A DNA stretch of 64,000 nucleotides from Lycium barbarum (taxonomy: Eukaryota > Streptophyta > Magnoliopsida > Solanales > Solanaceae), in NCBI RefSeq assembly GCF_019175385.1, contig NC_083342.1, forward strand, positions 121,396,376 to 121,460,375, read 5' to 3'. The notes under the pieces are model-generated. The model saw only the letters and a list, made by a program, of their open reading frames with translations, was not told the DNA's origin and made no database searches. Positions 26,010-37,600 of the stretch are shown in pieces. Numbering within the stretch: the stretch's first letter is position 1; every line of letters starts with the position of its first letter. The translations under genes and the position numbers were made by a program.

Positions 26010-26400
26010 TTGTGCGGATTGCCCTTTAAAAGCAATGGTCTCTAATTTTTGCCCCTCAAATTGGTGGTTTTTAATTTTGCCCTTCGCCTAATACCTCAAG
26101 GTTTTGGGTTCGAATTCTAGCTCAATAAAAAAAAAGAATAAATTTTGCAAGGCAGAGGTTTGGATTCGCAAGGCAGAGTACGTGCAGAATTTTGAATGCA
26201 AAACTGCAGGTAGAGTTTTGCATTCAAAATTCTGCCTGAGGCCTAACTTTGGCCCGAATACGCCTAACTTTGCTACAAAACTCTGCCTTGCGATTTTTTT
26301 TTGACTGAGCAGGAGTTCAAACCCAAACCTCATGGTATTAGGCGAAGGGAAAAAAAATTAAAGATCAGTGCCTTTGAAGGGTAATCGTGCAAATGACCCC
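26010..26400. mobile_element. GGATTGCCCTTC-family MITE, copy C
   Basis: The left end TTTTGTGCGGATTGCCCTTT and the right end TTTGAAGGGTAATCGTGCAAA are inverted relatives of each other and of copy A. GGTCTCTAATTTTTGCCCCTC and its inverted partner follow inside. The centre contains a palindrome built on CAGAATTTTGAATGCAAAAC (about 26190-26240). The element is non-coding. Confidence 0.6.
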
Positions 26401-26469
26401 ATTTGTATTATGATAAATCCTTAATCTTTTCAACTTACATCATGTTATGTTATGTAAAAGCCCCTTTTA

Positions 26470-26611
26470 ATAGGGCAATTTGCACGATTGGCCTTATTGG
26501 GGGGTGGTCTTTAATTCCCCCCCCCCCCCCCCACCCCTCAAATTGCTGGTCGTTAATTTTTGTTCTTCGCCTAAAATACTCCGAAGTTTTGGGTTTGTAG
26601 CCCGGTTCAGT

Positions 26612-26650
<39 letters not shown>

Positions 26651-26965
26651 CAAGGTAGAATGTCGTAGCAAAATTAGGCCTATTCGGACAAAAGTTTGGC
26701 CTTAGGCCTTTAAGGCATAACTTTTATAGCATTCCAGCAGAGCAAAAAAAAAAAAAAAAACTGTCTTGCAAAATTTCCCAAGGCAAACTTTAAAGCAAAA
26801 TTTTCGTGAAGCCTTGCCTTGCGAATTTTTTTTTTTTTTTTTTTTTTGAGCGGGGGTTTGAATCCAAAACTTTAAAATATTTTCGATCACTTTTTTAAAC
26901 GAATGCCAAAAATTAGACAAAAAATTAAAGAACAGCGCCTTTGAAGGTCAATCCGTGCAAAAAAA
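26470..26965. mobile_element. GGATTGCCCTTC-family MITE, copy D, with C16 and (TA)n tracts
   Basis: The left end GGGCAATTTGCACGATTGGCC with GTGGTCTTTAATT and the right end AAATTAAAGAACAGCGCC then TTTGAAGGTCAATCCGTGC mirror each other. The interior has a C16 run (26517-26532), a (TA)n run (about 26615-26647) and CTTGC-rich text shared with copy C, its immediate neighbour. Confidence 0.55.
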
Positions 26966-27789
26966 TGTTAATCACTCGGACACCATTTCCGGTTGTTGCT
27001 GGAACCCACAAGGCCTAGCCCGAGTATCTGGAAGGCCCAATGGTCACTTCTTCGGGCAGACAGCCCAGTCCAGTTTTTGATGGCCCAATATATGCTTTCA
27101 CGTTTTCACAGGCTCAGAATCTCAAGATCGAGGTATCAAGTTGACACGCAATTCTCGTGACTTCACTTCCTACCGCCCCATTTATCTTGTTATGTTCTGC
27201 AAATTCGGCAAACCTCTCTTCTAACTTTAAGCACTTATTATTATTGTTCTTCTTTACAATTTACAAAATTACATGGCATTTACCCTTTTATAGAGGAAAA
27301 CAAAAAAGATAGATTACAGGTGTGTTCGGTATGAAGGAAAATATTTCCTTGGAACATGTTTCGCAGGAAAATAAGTAGGTTTCTTACACATTTTTTGTAT
27401 TCGGTACGTAAGCAAAAACTATTATCCTAAAAGAAATTGTTATATAATATAGACAAATGTTATGAGGGTGAGTGGTGGGTGGTGCGTAGTGGCGGATCTA
27501 GAATTTTCTTTAAGGGGCTTTGAAAAATAAAAATTTCAATAAATTCCAATCTAATTCCATTGAAGTATAAACTTATCCTTCTTCCTCCATTAACACGTAT
27601 TCCATACATTTCAAAACTAATATTTTCAGGATAGAAAAGAAGCGCGAAAAAACTTCAAATTGAACCTTATACCTATAAAAATCCTAGCAATGACCTACCA
27701 TTCAATTTATGGATTATTTTTTCGATTTATGACTGTGAAACTTTGGTTAGCTCTTAGTTCTTTCACGAATAATATCTCCTTGTTACGAA

Positions 27790-28012
27790 GAAATTACACA
27801 TTTATCCTTCAAACAGAATGGTCTTTAATTTTTGCCCTTAGCAATCGAACCTATGTCTAGCGGGGGCAATAAATTCTTTAAGGGAGCGAGACATAACTTA
27901 TGAGATATTATGGTGCAAGAATATAAACTTATGACCGACGTAAAAGTTGTCAGTTACGAGGGATAAAAATTAAAGACCAGCACAAAATAGGGACATGAGT
28001 GCCAATGACCCC
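27790..28012. mobile_element. GGATTGCCCTTC-family MITE, copy E, short
   Basis: GAATGGTCTTTAATTTTTGCCC near 27819 is mirrored by AAAAATTAAAGACCAGCAC near 27966-27985. It is followed by ATGACCCCC, similar to the end of copy C. The element lies just upstream of the promoter of the RING-PHD gene. Outer boundaries are approximate. Confidence 0.45.
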
Positions 28013-28157
28013 CTTGTTACTTCTCGTAGCTTACTGGGCTGCATAAGATCCTGTGAGCCCAAAACCAAAATCCAACTTGGTGAGCCCAACGTCAAAATAG
28101 CAGTTGAGCTGCTCTCTACATCACAAAGGGCAAATATGGAAATTCACATATGCTCAA

Positions 28158-28193
28158 CCAATAGCATTACACCCAAGTTGCTTCCTATAAAAG
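28158..28193 (+). promoter_or_regulatory. Candidate core promoter (CCAAT and TATA) of the RING-PHD gene
   Basis: CCAAT lies at 28158-28162 and TATAAAAG at 28186-28193, preceding an AT-rich leader. Transcription would be expected to begin near 28215-28225. A plausible leader intron follows: donor CAG|GTACTTACC at 28483 and acceptor TTTCAG ending at 29109. This is inferred from sequence only. Confidence 0.45.
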
Positions 28194-29147
28194 TGTCCCC
28201 TCGAACGTCCTAATAATAGATGCTTCTATTTTGTAATTGCAATAATATCACTGTTTTAAAAAGCACATCTACAATTATAGAAAAACAAAAAGAAGAAAAG
28301 AAAAAAGTAAAGAATACAAGTACAGATTCTTTTAGGTGACCCTCTTCTTATTCCTTCAAAATTTCATTTCTTTTATTTATTTTTTGGAAAAATTGAATTG
28401 ATTTTATATATATAACCTCAAATAAATCTCTCTTTTTTTTCTTTCTGGGTTTTGCCTATTTTGCCTCCTCTTCCTTTCTCAGGTACTTACCATAACCTAT
28501 CTTTATTTTTTTCCTTTTTATTTCTGCATCATTTAATTATAAGAATTAATAAGGTAACTCCAAAATTTATCTGGGTTTTTGTTTGTTTGGTAATCTGTTG
28601 ATTGTTGAGATTTGTTATCTGTTCTTTTTTACTGTTCCATCTCAATTTTGGGAATTGGTGTTATTGATGTTGAATTTAATCCATCCATATATGGTGTTAA
28701 TTGTGTTTTTGCTGAGAATTTTGTTTCTTTAGTTATTGTAATTAGCTTAGTTATTAGGGTATCTTGATCTAGGGTTAAAGTTTTGATCTTTGGGGATTTC
28801 ATTTTTGTATTTAATTAGATCAATTTTTGGGTTATTTATGAGTAAAGATTGGGTTTTTAGGGTGTTCTATTGTTTTAATTTTAGCTGATTTGACACCTTA
28901 TTTAGATGAGCTTATATTAGAATGTTGAGATTTTGAGAATTCCCATACTAAACTGGATAATTTTGTAACTGAAAATGGACAGATGTGTAATATTTATTGG
29001 GGTATACCTTTGGAGAACTCGAAGTGGTAGGGAAATAAATTGCATGATTTTGAGCTTATTTTAGAGGCCTTACCTTACATAAGAAATGATGGGTTGTTCG
29101 TGTTTCAGGCGGATTCACTTCCTTCCTTAATTAAGTTGTGGGTCTAG

Positions 29148-29578
29148 TGGTACACGAGATTATCACGTAATTTGATCTGTTCCAAGTTGTCGGTTTGTGC
29201 TCCTGTCGGTGTGGCTTTACTGTACACGAGGTTATCACGTAATTTGATCTGTTCCAAGTTGTCTGTTTGTGCTCCTGTCGGTGTGGCTTTAGTGGTACAC
29301 GAGATTATCACGTAATTTGATCTGTTCCAAGTTGTCGGCTTGTGCTCCTGTCGGTGTGGCTTTAGTGGTACACGAGATTATCACGTAATTTGATCTGTTC
29401 CAAGTTGTCGGTTTGTGCTCCTGTAGGTGTGGTTTTAGTGGTACACGAGATTATCACGTAATTTGATCTGATCCAAGTTGTCGGTTTCTGCTCCTGTTGG
29501 TGTGGCTCTAGTGGTACATGGGGATTATCACCTAATTTGATCTGATCCAACTTATCGGTTTGTGCTCCTGTCGGTGTG
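29148..29578 (+). repeat. 73-bp minisatellite, six units, just upstream of the RING-PHD start codon
   Basis: Six direct units begin at 29148, 29221, 29293, 29366, 29439 and 29512, each about 73 bp. A core is ACGAGATTATCACGTAATTT, followed by TTCCAAGTTGTCGG. The array ends about 8 bases before ATG 29587. If the leader intron at 28483-29109 is real, the whole array is in the 5' untranslated region. Only the last unit has acquired an ATG (29518), giving a five-codon upstream frame that stops at 29533-29535. Confidence 0.9.
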
Positions 29579-29586
29579 AAAAAAGG

Positions 29587-32500
29587 ATGGCGAGGGGAGG
29601 CAGGGTTGGTCGCAAGACTAATGATAGGAGAAAGGCTGGATCCATGTATAGAGGTTCAGATCAGTCAGATGAGGATTACACAGTTGATGACGATGAGGAG
29701 TTTGATGAGTCAGAAGATGGTTATTCTTCTTTTGTTGGAGATGAGTCAGAAGGGAGTTTAGGTGAATATGAAGTGAAAAGGGTTGTTCGATCAAGAGCAC
29801 CAAGCAGAAATAAAAAAGGCACTGTAAAACATAGAAAGAGAAAGAGAGTTTCATATAGAGAAGATGATGATGAGGATGATGGAGTTGATGAAGATGATGA
29901 GGAATTTACTCCAGATTGCTTGGATGAAGAAGAAGAGTTTCCAGTAAAGAAAGGGACAAATAATTCTAGCAAGCGACGGTCACGTAAAGGCACCGTCAAA
30001 GATGAGGACGATGAGGAATTCACACCATATTCCTTGGATGAAGAAGAAGAGTTTCCAGTAACGAAACGGATGAATAATTCTAGCAAGCGACGGTTGCGTA
30101 CGGGCACTGTCAAAGATGAAGATGAAGATGATGAGGAGTTTACACTAGATTGCTTGGATGAAGAAGAAGAAGAAGAAGAAGAGTTTCCAGTAACAGAAAG
30201 GACGAACAATTCTAGTAAGCGAAGGTCACGTAAGGGCACTGTCAAAGATGAAGAAGATGAAGATGATGAGGAACTAAATCTAGATGGCTTGGACGAAGAA
30301 GAGGATTTTCCAGTAATGAAAGGGATGAAGAATTCAAGCAGGTCACGGAGGCGTAAGGGCACTGCCAAAGATGATGACGAGTATGATGATGAAGATGATG
30401 AGGACTTAAATCTAGATGTCTTGGACGGAGAAGAAGATTTTCCAATAACGATAGGGATGAATAATTCAAGCAGGCCACAGAGGCGTAAGGGCCCTGCCAG
30501 AGATGATGACGAGGATGATGATGAAGAAGACAAGGATGATGAGGAATTCACTCCAGACAGCTTGGACGAAGAAGAGGATATGCCAGTAACAAAAGGGATG
30601 AAGAATTCGAGCAAGCCAAGGTTGTGTAAGGGCACTGCCAAAGATGATGACGAAGAGGAGGATGATGATGATGAGGAGTTCACTCCAGATGGCTTGGACG
30701 AAGAAGAGGAGTTTCCTGTAATGGAAAGGATAAAGTATTCAAGCAAGCCACGGTTGCGTCGTAAGGGCATTGCCAGAGAGCAGAAGAGAAATAGAAACCA
30801 TAAAGAGTTGAAGAAGATCACAAGAAAGAAACCACAGAAGAGACGGCGGCTGAAAAGGAAAGCAAGATCTGAAATAGATGAGGAGTTCATAGACGTCGAT
30901 CCACTCACGGAAGAAAAGAATAAAAAGAGTGCAGGTCAGAGGAGAAAAAGAAAGAGACTAACACTAGATTCTGATTCTGATTTTATTGCGAATTCTGGAT
31001 CATCTGACCGTGAGTTTACCATCTCTGAAGAAGAGAGGGAACAAGTCAGAGAGGCTAGTAAATTTTGCAGGAACTTGGTGAGGGGCTCTGTGTCTTTGAA
31101 ACATTCACCAAGAGAGGAAGCTCCGCGTCTACAAAGAAAACATCCAGGAAGAAAGGCTAAAGCAAAGGTGGAGGAGTTAAAGACTGAACCTGGAAAGCAG
31201 ATCTGTGGCATATGTTTGTCTGAAGAAGGGAAAAGAACAGTTAGAGGGACACTGAATTGCTGTAGTCATTACTTTTGTTTTGCTTGCATCATGGAGTGGT
31301 CCAAAGTGGAATCCCGTTGTCCACTGTGCAAGCAAAGGTTTGTAACAATCAGTAAGCCTGCGAGGTCAGACACTGGCTTTGATTTGAGGACTGTGGTTAT
31401 TCAGGTCCCTGAGCGTGATCAGGTTCAGCCCTTTCTTACTTTTGTGCATTCATTTATATAGTAAACCTGAATATTTATTTGGTTAAGTTCTTGGGTTTGA
31501 TTACGTAAAAACAACAAATTTTCTAACTGCAGTCAAATGTTTAAATTGTGTATATAGGTTTATCAACCATCTGAAGAGGAGCTTAGGGGTTACCTTGACC
31601 CGTACGAAAATGTATTATGTACAGAGTGTCAGCAAGGTGGGGATGATGCTCTTATGCTACTTTGTGATCTCTGTGATTCACCTGCGCATACTTATTGTGT
31701 TGGTCTTGGACATGAAGTACCTGAAGGTAACTGGTACTGTGAAAGCTGTCGGCCAACTGTTCTTGCTTCTTCAAATCCACAAAATCTGAACCCTATGCCT
31801 GATAATAGAACAAGCACCAATTTTTCTGTTGGGTCACCTCCTGTTGCTAATGTAAGAGAAATGTTTGATCTTAATGAAATGTATGTGCCTGATACCCCTT
31901 TGGCTGAAGATTCAGGTGAGTTTCAATCTCCCCGAGATGGTCAAGTTTCTCCTCTAGCTTCTGGGATTGGGGCATTCACAGTTTCTGACCGACGTAGAAT
32001 ACAGCGGCAAATACATCAACTCCTTCATAATAGGAGGAGACAACTTGGTAATAGTCTCGTTGGCTCTCAAATTGCTCGAAGTAGGGAATTAGCAACTCAA
32101 CCTGCCGTAGCACAAAGGGCAGCGCCTCATAATACATTTTTCCAAGGAAGGCAACCAGAGAGTAATGCTCGTTTACCTCAAAATCGGAACCTTGCACCCG
32201 AAAGGTTAAGTAATTTGAGTGGGCAACTGAATTTGAATGGAGCCTCTACATCATCACAAAGTTTTTTTGGTGAATTTTTAGAAAGTGAATTGCAAGGGAC
32301 CGAAGCAAGTTTCGGCTTTGGTTTGGCTCATCAGCAACTCCATCCCTGCAGTAGCAGATCTAACGCTGGCCCTGATACCAGCAATTCTCCTTGTCAATTT
32401 AGAGAGGTGAGATCCTTTAATTAGTGAAGGAGTTAGTGGAATCAATGGTTAGAAGTTATTTAAAATCTGATTCAGAGATTCAAAATTGAGGGAGTCTAGT

Positions 32501-33083
32501 TTAATGTTTCCTTTGACTGAATGTTCCAGGGGGCACTTCGAGTATATTAGTATGATTAGGTTGAACGGATGTGGAGAATATATCTAGCCTTGTTGCTTCT
32601 TACACTCCAATCTGTGTATGCAAGTGAAACATGACTCATGTCGTTTAACATTTTCTCATTAGTCAAATTGATCAGAATTTAGAAGGGTCTTCACTGTGCT
32701 AGGAGAACGTATTTAGAGCAGTGTGCACTTTAACCTGGACGCCCACCCTTCCCTCTGCTATCGTTGATGAATAATGCCATATTATCTTTTTTTTTTTTTT
32801 TTTTTTTAATGATGCTTGATTTTTGTACTGTGAACAAACTCGAGCTTCTTTTCGCCTACCTATAGCTCATATCGACATTTTAAGTTAGCTATCTCATTAT
32901 GTGATTGGCCATGAATGTATTACTTCGATAGTTCTATGCAATTTCATCTTCTTTTTTGCATCTTTCTAGTTTATTTACTAACCCCCCTCCCAAAAAAAAA
33001 AAAAACTGAATATATTACATGCTTTGATACAGCCTACAGTACCTACAAGGACATTGCCCAGTACTCTTAGAAGACCATTTTAG
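29587..33083 (+). CDS. RING-type plus PHD-finger nuclear protein with acidic internal repeats
   Basis: Exons join(29587..31422, 31558..32406, 33033..33083), 911 residues, all in phase with GT-AG introns. Residues about 85-420 are a run of roughly seven degenerate 40-45-residue repeats: an Asp/Glu-rich block (DDEEFTPD-LDEEEEFPV) followed by a basic block (NNSSKRRSRKGT). A C3HC4 RING finger starts at Cys540 (CGICLSEEG ... CPLCKQRF). A PHD finger starts at about Cys633 (CTECQQGGDD ... WYCESC) and begins with the second exon. The rest is Ser/Asn/Gln-rich and low complexity. By family, RING suggests E3 ubiquitin ligase activity and PHD suggests chromatin (histone-tail) reading; neither activity is shown here. 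ATG 29587 was chosen because the frame upstream of it is only the minisatellite. Plants have orthologues of this RING+PHD layout, mostly uncharacterised. Confidence 0.88.
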
Positions 33084-34638
33084 CTGCATGTGCTCGAGCA
33101 TCGTGAAGTGAAGCTCTCTGTGCAGTCGACCATAATTTGTAATTATGTTGGGAGACTGGCTGGCAGCCGAATCTCCCCCATGGAGGGTCGGTGTCCTCTT
33201 GCCTCTTTTTGTATGTAAGGGATGATGGTGAGGGGAATCACCAGTAGAAGACAGTATGCTGTTTGTTGAGGTGTTGGGATTTGATGTGCGACTACTCAGA
33301 AATAGCGTTAGCCATTCTTTCTGCCCATTGACCCAGCCGGACAAATCCATTTGTTAGGATAGAATTTTCAGCTTTACACTTGTATACCCTGCTTTATTGA
33401 CAAAAGATCCCTTGATTGTTAAGAATATGCAACAACCATTGTTCGTCATTGTTATTTATTAGTCAATTTTTTATCCGAGAATGATACTCAGCTGCTTTGA
33501 TATGTTGGAATTTTACGAATGACCAAGACAACTGCTGTTTTTCTGTTATAACTGGTTCTTGTTGGCTGAAATCCCTTAGTTTATTGTTCGCTTATAGATG
33601 GCACGTCTTTTTACTGCTTTTCTTGATCAGGATCATGAGAACTGGATAAATGCCACAGGTTGTTATGTGAATTTCCATTGTTTCATCCATCTCTTTAAGT
33701 GAGGGCCTGTAAAAATCAAAACACTAGCTTCAAGTGCTTTTCTCTCTTTTATTTCCCTCTGGGAAGTGTTAAAAAAGAGGGTACCGGTAACTCTGCAAAA
33801 TATCATGGATAGTATTGTCAACAGAAAATTGTTACTTTAATTTCTATTTGGGGAAAATCGCCAAAATGTTAAAATTGTATGTGCTTGACAGTAGAATTAT
33901 TTGATTGGCAACAGATGAAGAAAAATGACCATTAAAAACATCTACTTTTGAAATGATGCACATTGGAAAACCAAAAAAAAAAAAAAAAAAACGACACGTG
34001 AAAAAAATTTAATTCGAAGAAAACGTACTTACATGAAAGTGAACTTAAAGATCGACGGCAGCTCCGCAGTAAACCATACCCAAATTCGAAATATTGGATA
34101 TTTTGTTAGTTCCCCCTATTAGTAGTAGTAGGTAGCAACCTTTGTTTCTCACCTTTCTTCCAGCTTTTTCCTTATAAAAGTCTAATAAAGTTGTTCTTTC
34201 TTAGTACATTGCCTTTTATTACTTACGACACAAAATTTTCCAAAACTCATGACTCTCCATTTGCATCTACGTCCAGATAGGTACTAGGATGTTCAATATG
34301 GTATATCTATTGTTTTGCTGTACTTTCCTTACCAGTTCCTCTAGATTATATTAGATTTGGATTTTTCCACATGAATATAAATTACAGCAAAGCACTAACT
34401 TAAACGTTTATTATATTCTTTATCATACTCTTTATGGTAGCATGAGCTGCGATAAAAGAAGATACATCAAGAGTCTGCTGCCTATCAACTAAGTTCTACA
34501 ACCAAGATAAATTACATGGATTACTACATCTTATTCCACAGTGGGATTACATTGTGCCAGAACGCGCACGGTGAGGGATGACTAACCACACAGCTTATCA
34601 GTAAACTGCTGAACCCTGGACAACAGCCGTGTCAGCCT
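33084..34638. other. 3' region of the RING-PHD gene and intergenic spacer
   Basis: The first few hundred bases are probably the 3' untranslated region of the plus-strand gene. The remainder is a spacer between convergent genes (RING-PHD on plus, Di19 on minus) and includes the Di19 3' untranslated region near 34480-34638. No other gene or repeat was recognised. Confidence 0.5.
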
Positions 34639-37600
34639 TCATAAATTATCATCCAGAATGGTGGACATTAGCAATCCTTGGACGAACGAACTCCTCTTTG
34701 TCTTCTCCTCATGATCCTTGATTGACAAAGGGGGCTGTTGAACTTTTCTGCAAAATAAGTTGCAATACACTATAAGACAATGCGAGCTACCTGTATCTAG
34801 ATACATAAGATCCAAAACTAAAGGCACAACTAGGATGATATCCTCATGATAAAGACATCTCACATGCCTGTTTCCTTCTCTCAGATAATAAAGCCGTAAA
34901 AAAAAAAATGACAACGTTCTTCTTCAGCTTCTTTTTGAAACTTTTCTATGGAACGAATTGACAACAAAGATATCCCAAAAGTAAACTATACTAGAACAAC
35001 CCAATAATAACACCTCTGATTCATTTATAGAAAATAAAAATAAAAAAAAACCTCTAGTCTATTTGACTGCCTTCATAAATGTCAGACAAAGAAGGGTTCC
35101 TCCATTCAGTGTAACAGTGATTTCCATGTCATAGCACAATTTGACAGAAGCCACCAATCAGAGCTGGTCTAGCAGAATCCTAGTTGAGCATTAATCCCTC
35201 AAGCATGACATACTGAAGGCGAAAACTATGAAAGCAAAAATTTCAACTTTTGTCTGTTTCACTGTAAGCAGCTCAAAAGCATTAAACCAGATACTTTAGC
35301 ACACCCAAATTTACCAGATTGTAAATTGGATAGTCATATCGGCATTTAGCCAATAACAACAACGGCTATAGTGCAAACTTGTTGGTTGGTAATATGAATC
35401 TCCAATATCCCTTCCACTCCATTCAGACTTCACCATTCCTAAAAAGTTGTGTTTTAAAACAAAGTTGGGGTATCTAACACTAAAGGTTCCCATTTAGTAA
35501 AAATTCCTTTTCTAAAAGATTACTAAAATTTTGCACTTAATTACACATGTTGGTAGCAGCTCTATACAAGTGTTTATAAGAAGCTACTATACCAGAGCAC
35601 AAAAAAGAATAAAATACATACCTTTCTGAGGCAGTTACTATTGAGCTTTTCTTGGCTGAGATTGTTTCAGCAGGAGAATGCGTTTGAGCCCTCTTGAAAT
35701 CATCACCCATCGGCAAAATGAACGATGACAACAAGGGGTCTGGTGCAGTACTAGTTGAGGAAGTTACACGAGAAGACCCTCCAAATAGAGACTGCAAATT
35801 TCCTTCTCGCAGTTCCTTCCTTAATAAGGAAAGTGTTGAATGAGAACCAACTCTGCGAGATTTCCTCTTGCGCTGCATGTAAGCTCAAGTCAAGGAACTC
35901 AAAATAGCTGATGAGTCGCTCATTGTCATTGTCATACTTCCTCTGTTTCTCATGATATCAGGATTTTAAAAAGCAACAGAATTCCTTCCATACGTTATGG
36001 AGATCAACCTTTCATCATGTTTTGGATCCCCAGGACAACCCCTAGGTTACCTAAAAAAATTTTAACTTTGATATTCATCTATAAGCAGGAGAGTCTATGT
36101 ATTTTGCAGTTTGATTTAAGTTATAATATACTGTGTATACATCTTGAAAAAAAAGGAATACGCTTTTATCCTTCACTGATAATTAAATATTGTCTCCAAT
36201 CCACTTAAATCGCTGCCTCCCGAAAAAAGGAAGAAAAACTAGTTTTGTCACTGATCACAACTATGATGCTACACAACTTAAACAAGAGTATCAGCTTTCA
36301 AAGATCAGCATCTGGGGTGCTTTCATTCAATGTGTACGAGAAAATGATCCTTGGGTCCCCAAGACCATGATAAATGACATTTTCTAAAGCCTGCCCAGAA
36401 GTTCTAACGGACTGACATGGAATGAAAACGTAATGTTGTATGTCATTGAGCTGAGGTCAAAGATGCATTTGAAGGTGTGCTTTGATAGATAAGTCGAGAT
36501 GACAGATGCCTATGAAGTGCGAGAGGGACATAGTAGTTCGCTTTCAAACAACTGAAGGTTTTAAAGAACTTAAAGTACCCCAAAATATTACGTCAATTTC
36601 AATAAAGTACCCCAAAATATTACATCAATTTCAAATACTTTATCTTAGCCAAAAGGCCGAGAAAGGAATCAGAATATGAAGGCATATTTTTGTACTCTTC
36701 CAGCAGAAGAAAACAGATGTGAGCACCAAACCATAGAACCTCATCTTAAAGGCCCTAAAAAAAGAAATTGACATACAGAAACCTACAGAAAAGAATAAAA
36801 ATTAACAGCTTGCATCGAGTGGCCGACAACAACCAGAGTGTTACCAAAACAGTCAACCATCTCAATTCAGGAGCTTCAATGAACACACTCTAAAAAAGAG
36901 AAATTTTGTGATAAAATGATGGATCAAGAAATAGGGAGAGAGGCAGAAAGAAGAAGAGTTTGACATTATTCCACTGGTGGAGGACCTCAAACTCCAATTT
37001 ACTATAACAAACCTCAAAATTAATGCAACGCTCTTAACATCTGGAGAATTTTAAAAGCTAGGAATTGTGATTATTATACCCAGCTTATCAAAAAATCCAT
37101 CTCCTACGTTCGTGTTAAGTGACAATTTTTGCATAAGACATTGCTATTTACAAATAAAAGAAGCACCAAAAGGAAACTACACAAATGAACCAAATCGACA
37201 CTGAGATACTGAATAAAGGATATTTTGAAGATATTCCCATGCTGTAAGGTTATGTGTGCAACCATATCAACGCCCACCCTCATAGCACAAACTGGACACA
37301 CCTACACAAAGAAGGCAACTGTGAGTAATAGTTCCAAAAATAGCTTCCATATGCATCAGATATTCTTGACAGCATACTCAAATCAGCAAATTAGAAGAAA
37401 ACGCCAGACAGGAGAAAATTATCATATCAACAAGTTACGAGGGATTCTACCCCTCCCTAGCACCAACGCTCCTCCAAGAAGATTGAGAGGGAGACTCACA
37501 CAACAGCACAAGGAACAGCTAACGTTTAAGCAATCCACATAACATCTCTGACCAGACAACCAAATATTAGTATAAAGCACCTCGATCAAGAGAAAGACAG

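Noticed and set aside
26450..26671. Open frames on both strands across the C16 and (TA)n tracts
   Set aside because: They consist of poly-Pro/poly-Gly and Tyr-Ile runs from simple repeats within a MITE.
29560..29586. Extension of the RING-PHD frame nine codons upstream of the ATG
   Set aside because: The extension has no ATG and runs into the minisatellite; ATG 29587 is the first real start in frame.
29721..30908. Long open frame on the minus strand (395 codons, Ser-rich)
   Set aside because: It is the antisense shadow of the GAT/GAA-rich acidic repeats of the RING-PHD gene, which read backwards as Ser and Leu codons. It has no domain.
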